Shown: positions 5,241 to 7,314 of the stretch, piece after piece | How positions within the stretch are numbered: the stretch's first letter is position 1 | Layout of the letters: each line of letters opens with the position of its first letter | Source of the DNA: Methanosuratincolales archaeon | GTDB taxonomy: Archaea; Thermoproteota; Methanomethylicia; Methanomethylicales; Methanomethylicaceae | Length of the DNA stretch: 7,314 nucleotides | Direction of reading: 5' to 3' | NCBI GenBank assembly: GCA_937930465.1 | Contig: CALGKV010000034.1 | Location: 1-7,314, forward strand | The notes under the pieces: model-generated | Seen by the model: only the letters and a program-made list of their open reading frames with translations | What the model was told of the DNA's origin: nothing | Database searches by the model: none | Made by a program: the position numbers and the translations under genes

Positions 5241-7166
5241 ATGCTACGCCCAATCAAGATGTGTCGCACCTCCTTAATTTTTCTAAAAGCTGATTACGAG
5301 AGAATTATTGATGTTATCAACAGAAAGGCTGACCTACATCTGTCTTTAAGGGATGTTGGTGAGATCGGAGAAGTCGAATATGCGAGTGAGGTCGAGTCGC
5401 TGCGAGAAAGAATAAAGGATCTTGTCTCGAAAACAAGAAGTTATGTCCCGATAAGGGACGAAACGCCTGCATGCTTTCCATTATCTGCTAGGGATTGGAA
5501 AGATTATGTTGCGAGTATAGAGTCTGAAGTTTCAGTTTTCGAACAAATGATCCATGAGATAGATTATGCTGCAAAGTTGGAAGAGAAATTAGAGGAAAAT
5601 TTTTTCATGTGGAGGGGCATCTCCGGCAATTTGGGAGACAGTTCTTTGGAAATGATCTCTCGGTTAAAAGAATTCAGATTCATCTTTGCCCGCTCAGAGA
5701 GATCCTCAGTATCCGATCTGATGACTGCGTTGGCTGATACTTGCTTGGTTGTTGAAGCGTCTAAAGAAGCTGTTGTTGCATTGGTCGTCTATTTGCCAAG
5801 CCAAGAGGCTATCGTGATGCAGCGGCTTGAATCGGCAGCCTTCCGGCCTCTTGCGCTTCCTGAAGAATTCCAAGGAAGCCTTTCGAATTTGGCAGCTAAG
5901 CTGGAGTCATTGGGACGAGGTCTTGAAAGCGCCAAAAAAACAAAGGCAGAGAAGATCTCCCTGATTGAAAGGAATATCGGAAAGCTGTTCTATCTGGAAC
6001 AATCGGTGAGCGACGCAAATTCTATTCTCTCTGTTAAGGGGAGGTCATCTTACAGCAAAAATTGGGCAGTACTCGAAGGCTATGTGCCAAGGGATCAAGT
6101 TCAAGAGCTGACCAATTCAGTTCAGATAGCCCTTGGTGGTCGCGTAGTTTCCTTCGTCAATGAGGATGAAATGTCAACCTCTGTGCCCGTTTCATTCAAA
6201 TATCCTAAGTTCTTCAGGATCTTCGATTCGATAACAAATCTTTACGGTTCCCCTTCTTATAATGAGGTAAACCCCACGCCAATCATGGCGCTCAGCTTCC
6301 CGATACTGTTCGGCCTTATGTTCGGGGATTTGGGGCATGGGATATCGCTCGCTTTGCTCGGGCTCGTATTCTACAGATTCTTCGGATCGATGAAGAAGAT
6401 AGGCTTGGTATTGATCATCACAGGTCTCGCAGGCGCCATAATCGGTGCCTTGCTTTACGGAGAGTTCTTCGGGCAATCTCTCCACCATTTGGTTGGATAT
6501 GCGCCGCCACTACACCCGTCGGAAGACCTGATGACAATGCTTAAGATATCCCTGTTCGTAGGCGTGGTTCATATCTCCCTTGGTCTCTCACTTTCATTTG
6601 CTAATAGCCTCATCCAGAGGAAATACTCTGCGGCCTTCCTTGTGAATTTGCCGAAGATCGCCCTTTACATTGGATTCATGTATGTGATCTTTGTCTTTGG
6701 GCTGAATCTCATGGAATGGTTCTCTGGCCCGATCTACTACATATTGGGTCCTATAGCTTTTCTTCTCTTGGCAGAGCCCTTTTACGAGATGACGAAGCAT
6801 GGCAAAAAAGGCGTTGGCAAGCTCGGCGAGATGTTTTTCGAGGTATTTGAGACAATGATAAGCTTCATCTCAAACACTGTTTCTTACCTGAGAATTTTCG
6901 CTATGGTAGTCGCGCACATTATGCTAACAACTGTCTTTTACAGCCTGGCTGAGATTACTTCGAACGGAGGGCTGGGCTTCGTTCTCTCGCCCCTTCTGAT
7001 TATTGTCGGGAATGTGTTCGTGGTTTTGCTCGAGGGGATATTGGTCTTGGCACAGGATTTGAGGCTACACTTCTATGAGTGGTTCAGCAAGTTCTATAGC
7101 GACGGAGGCATTCGCTTCAGCCCCTTCAGGCTGGCTGTAGGGGTCCCAGTCCAGCTCAGTAAATGA
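5241..7166 (+). CDS. atpI: A-type ATP synthase subunit I (a-type membrane stator)
   Basis: Subunit I anchors the peripheral stalks and, with the c ring, forms the two proton half-channels. Starting at ATG 5241 it has 641 residues, usual for the family. The N-terminus 'MLRPIKMCRTSLIFLKADY' matches the common 'MxRPxxM-x-x-x-x-I' opening, so ATG 5241 is preferred to the adjacent TTG 5238. Residues 1 to about 340 are the soluble cytoplasmic dumbbell with coiled-coil segments. Residues about 345-625 contain roughly eight membrane helices, beginning with 'FPILFGLMFGDLGHG', a strong family signature. Arg551 in 'SYLRIFA' is the essential arginine facing the c-ring carboxylate. Arg608 in 'QDLRLHFYEW' matches the second conserved arginine. 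A modest GGGTG (5229-5233) is the likely ribosome site. There are 24 bases between the atpK stop and this ATG. Its 3' end overlaps the convergent atpC by 11 bases. Confidence 0.95.
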   Translation: MLRPIKMCRTSLIFLKADYERIIDVINRKADLHLSLRDVGEIGEVEYASEVESLRERIKDLVSKTRSYVPIRDETPACFPLSARDWKDYVASIESEVSVFEQMIHEIDYAAKLEEKLEENFFMWRGISGNLGDSSLEMISRLKEFRFIFARSERSSVSDLMTALADTCLVVEASKEAVVALVVYLPSQEAIVMQRLESAAFRPLALPEEFQGSLSNLAAKLESLGRGLESAKKTKAEKISLIERNIGKLFYLEQSVSDANSILSVKGRSSYSKNWAVLEGYVPRDQVQELTNSVQIALGGRVVSFVNEDEMSTSVPVSFKYPKFFRIFDSITNLYGSPSYNEVNPTPIMALSFPILFGLMFGDLGHGISLALLGLVFYRFFGSMKKIGLVLIITGLAGAIIGALLYGEFFGQSLHHLVGYAPPLHPSEDLMTMLKISLFVGVVHISLGLSLSFANSLIQRKYSAAFLVNLPKIALYIGFMYVIFVFGLNLMEWFSGPIYYILGPIAFLLLAEPFYEMTKHGKKGVGKLGEMFFEVFETMISFISNTVSYLRIFAMVVAHIMLTTVFYSLAEITSNGGLGFVLSPLLIIVGNVFVVLLEGILVLAQDLRLHFYEWFSKFYSDGGIRFSPFRLAVGVPVQLSK

Positions 7167-7314
7167 ACTCTTGGACTGACTTTTTGGGATCCATTCCCCT
7201 CTCAATTATGTTGGCGAGCCTTATGATGTTCTTTATTTCCCTCAGCTTTAGCTCAAGGTATGAAAATACGGCTGCAAGGTTTGAATAGTTTCTGTAGTAT
7301 GCCCTTTCTGCGTT
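7156..7314 (-). CDS. atpC: A-type ATP synthase subunit C, C-terminal end only (5' part outside window)
   Basis: On the minus strand, 52 codons are open from the right edge to a TGA whose complement is at 7156-7158. The translation includes 'NYSNLAAVFSYLELKLREI', then 'KNIIRLANIIERGMDP', ending 'SVQEFIY'. This matches the C-terminal signature of subunit C (V-type d/C family), where a 'YL-x-x-K-x-x-E-(I/V)-(R/K)-N-(I/L)' helix is followed by a short amphipathic segment and the chain end. Subunit C is the funnel that joins the D-F shaft to the c ring. It is the one central-stalk subunit missing from the plus-strand operon, which supports the call. Its stop lies inside the last codons of atpI, giving an 11-base tail-to-tail overlap. 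The upstream part of the gene and its promoter are outside the window. Only a short stretch is visible, so some doubt remains. Confidence 0.8.
   Translation of the reverse strand, partial: NAERAYYRNYSNLAAVFSYLELKLREIKNIIRLANIIERGMDPKKSVQEFIY

Noticed and set aside
7181..7185. T5 run 14 bases after the atpI stop as a terminator
   Set aside because: Archaeal termination does use T-runs, but five T's within the antisense of atpC coding sequence (a Lys-Lys pair) is explained by coding and is too weak alone.

Overview
The window carries most of an archaeal A-type (V/A-type) H+-translocating ATP synthase operon. Eight genes lie head to tail on the + strand: atpF (cut by the left edge), atpE, atpA, atpB, atpD, a very small unassigned gene, atpK (c-ring proteolipid) and atpI (a-type stator). 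On the - strand, converging on atpI and cut by the right edge, is the 3' end of a gene whose product looks like subunit C. Coding density is essentially complete; the longest gap between + strand genes is about 24 bases.

Organism: the A-type (not F-type) subunits, Shine-Dalgarno sites matching the archaeal GGAGGTGATC consensus, a single-hairpin c subunit with an N-terminal leader, and the gene order E-A-B-D-small gene-K all point to an archaeon. From memory, the Sulfolobus operon (delta, alpha, beta, gamma, epsilon, c) has the same order, including a tiny 'epsilon' gene between the gamma/D and c/K genes. The usual euryarchaeal order (H-I-K-E-C-F-A-B-D) is different. A TACK-type archaeon (Thermoproteota/Nitrososphaerota/Bathyarchaeia-like) is therefore the best guess, but this is inference; the sequence alone does not fix the lineage.

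Layout: 1-280 is atpF (central stalk), 277-900 atpE (peripheral stalk), 903-2669 atpA (catalytic), 2669-4048 atpB (nucleotide-binding, non-catalytic), 4059-4700 atpD (rotor shaft), 4693-4857 the small gene, 4854-5216 atpK (c ring), 5241-7166 atpI (membrane stator with the proton half-channels), and 7156-7314 on the - strand the C-terminus of atpC (connector between shaft and c ring). Adjacent + strand genes overlap by 1 to 8 bases or are separated by short gaps, so translation is probably coupled.

How they work together: protons pass through half-channels in AtpI and turn the AtpK ring. The ring turns the C-D-F stalk, which drives ATP formation in the A3B3 head, while subunit E (normally with H) holds the head static against AtpI. 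No subunit H gene is recognisable in the window. The points worth a second look are the small gene between D and K, the detached and convergent atpC that overlaps atpI by 11 bp, and the GGFGTGKT variant of the catalytic P-loop.
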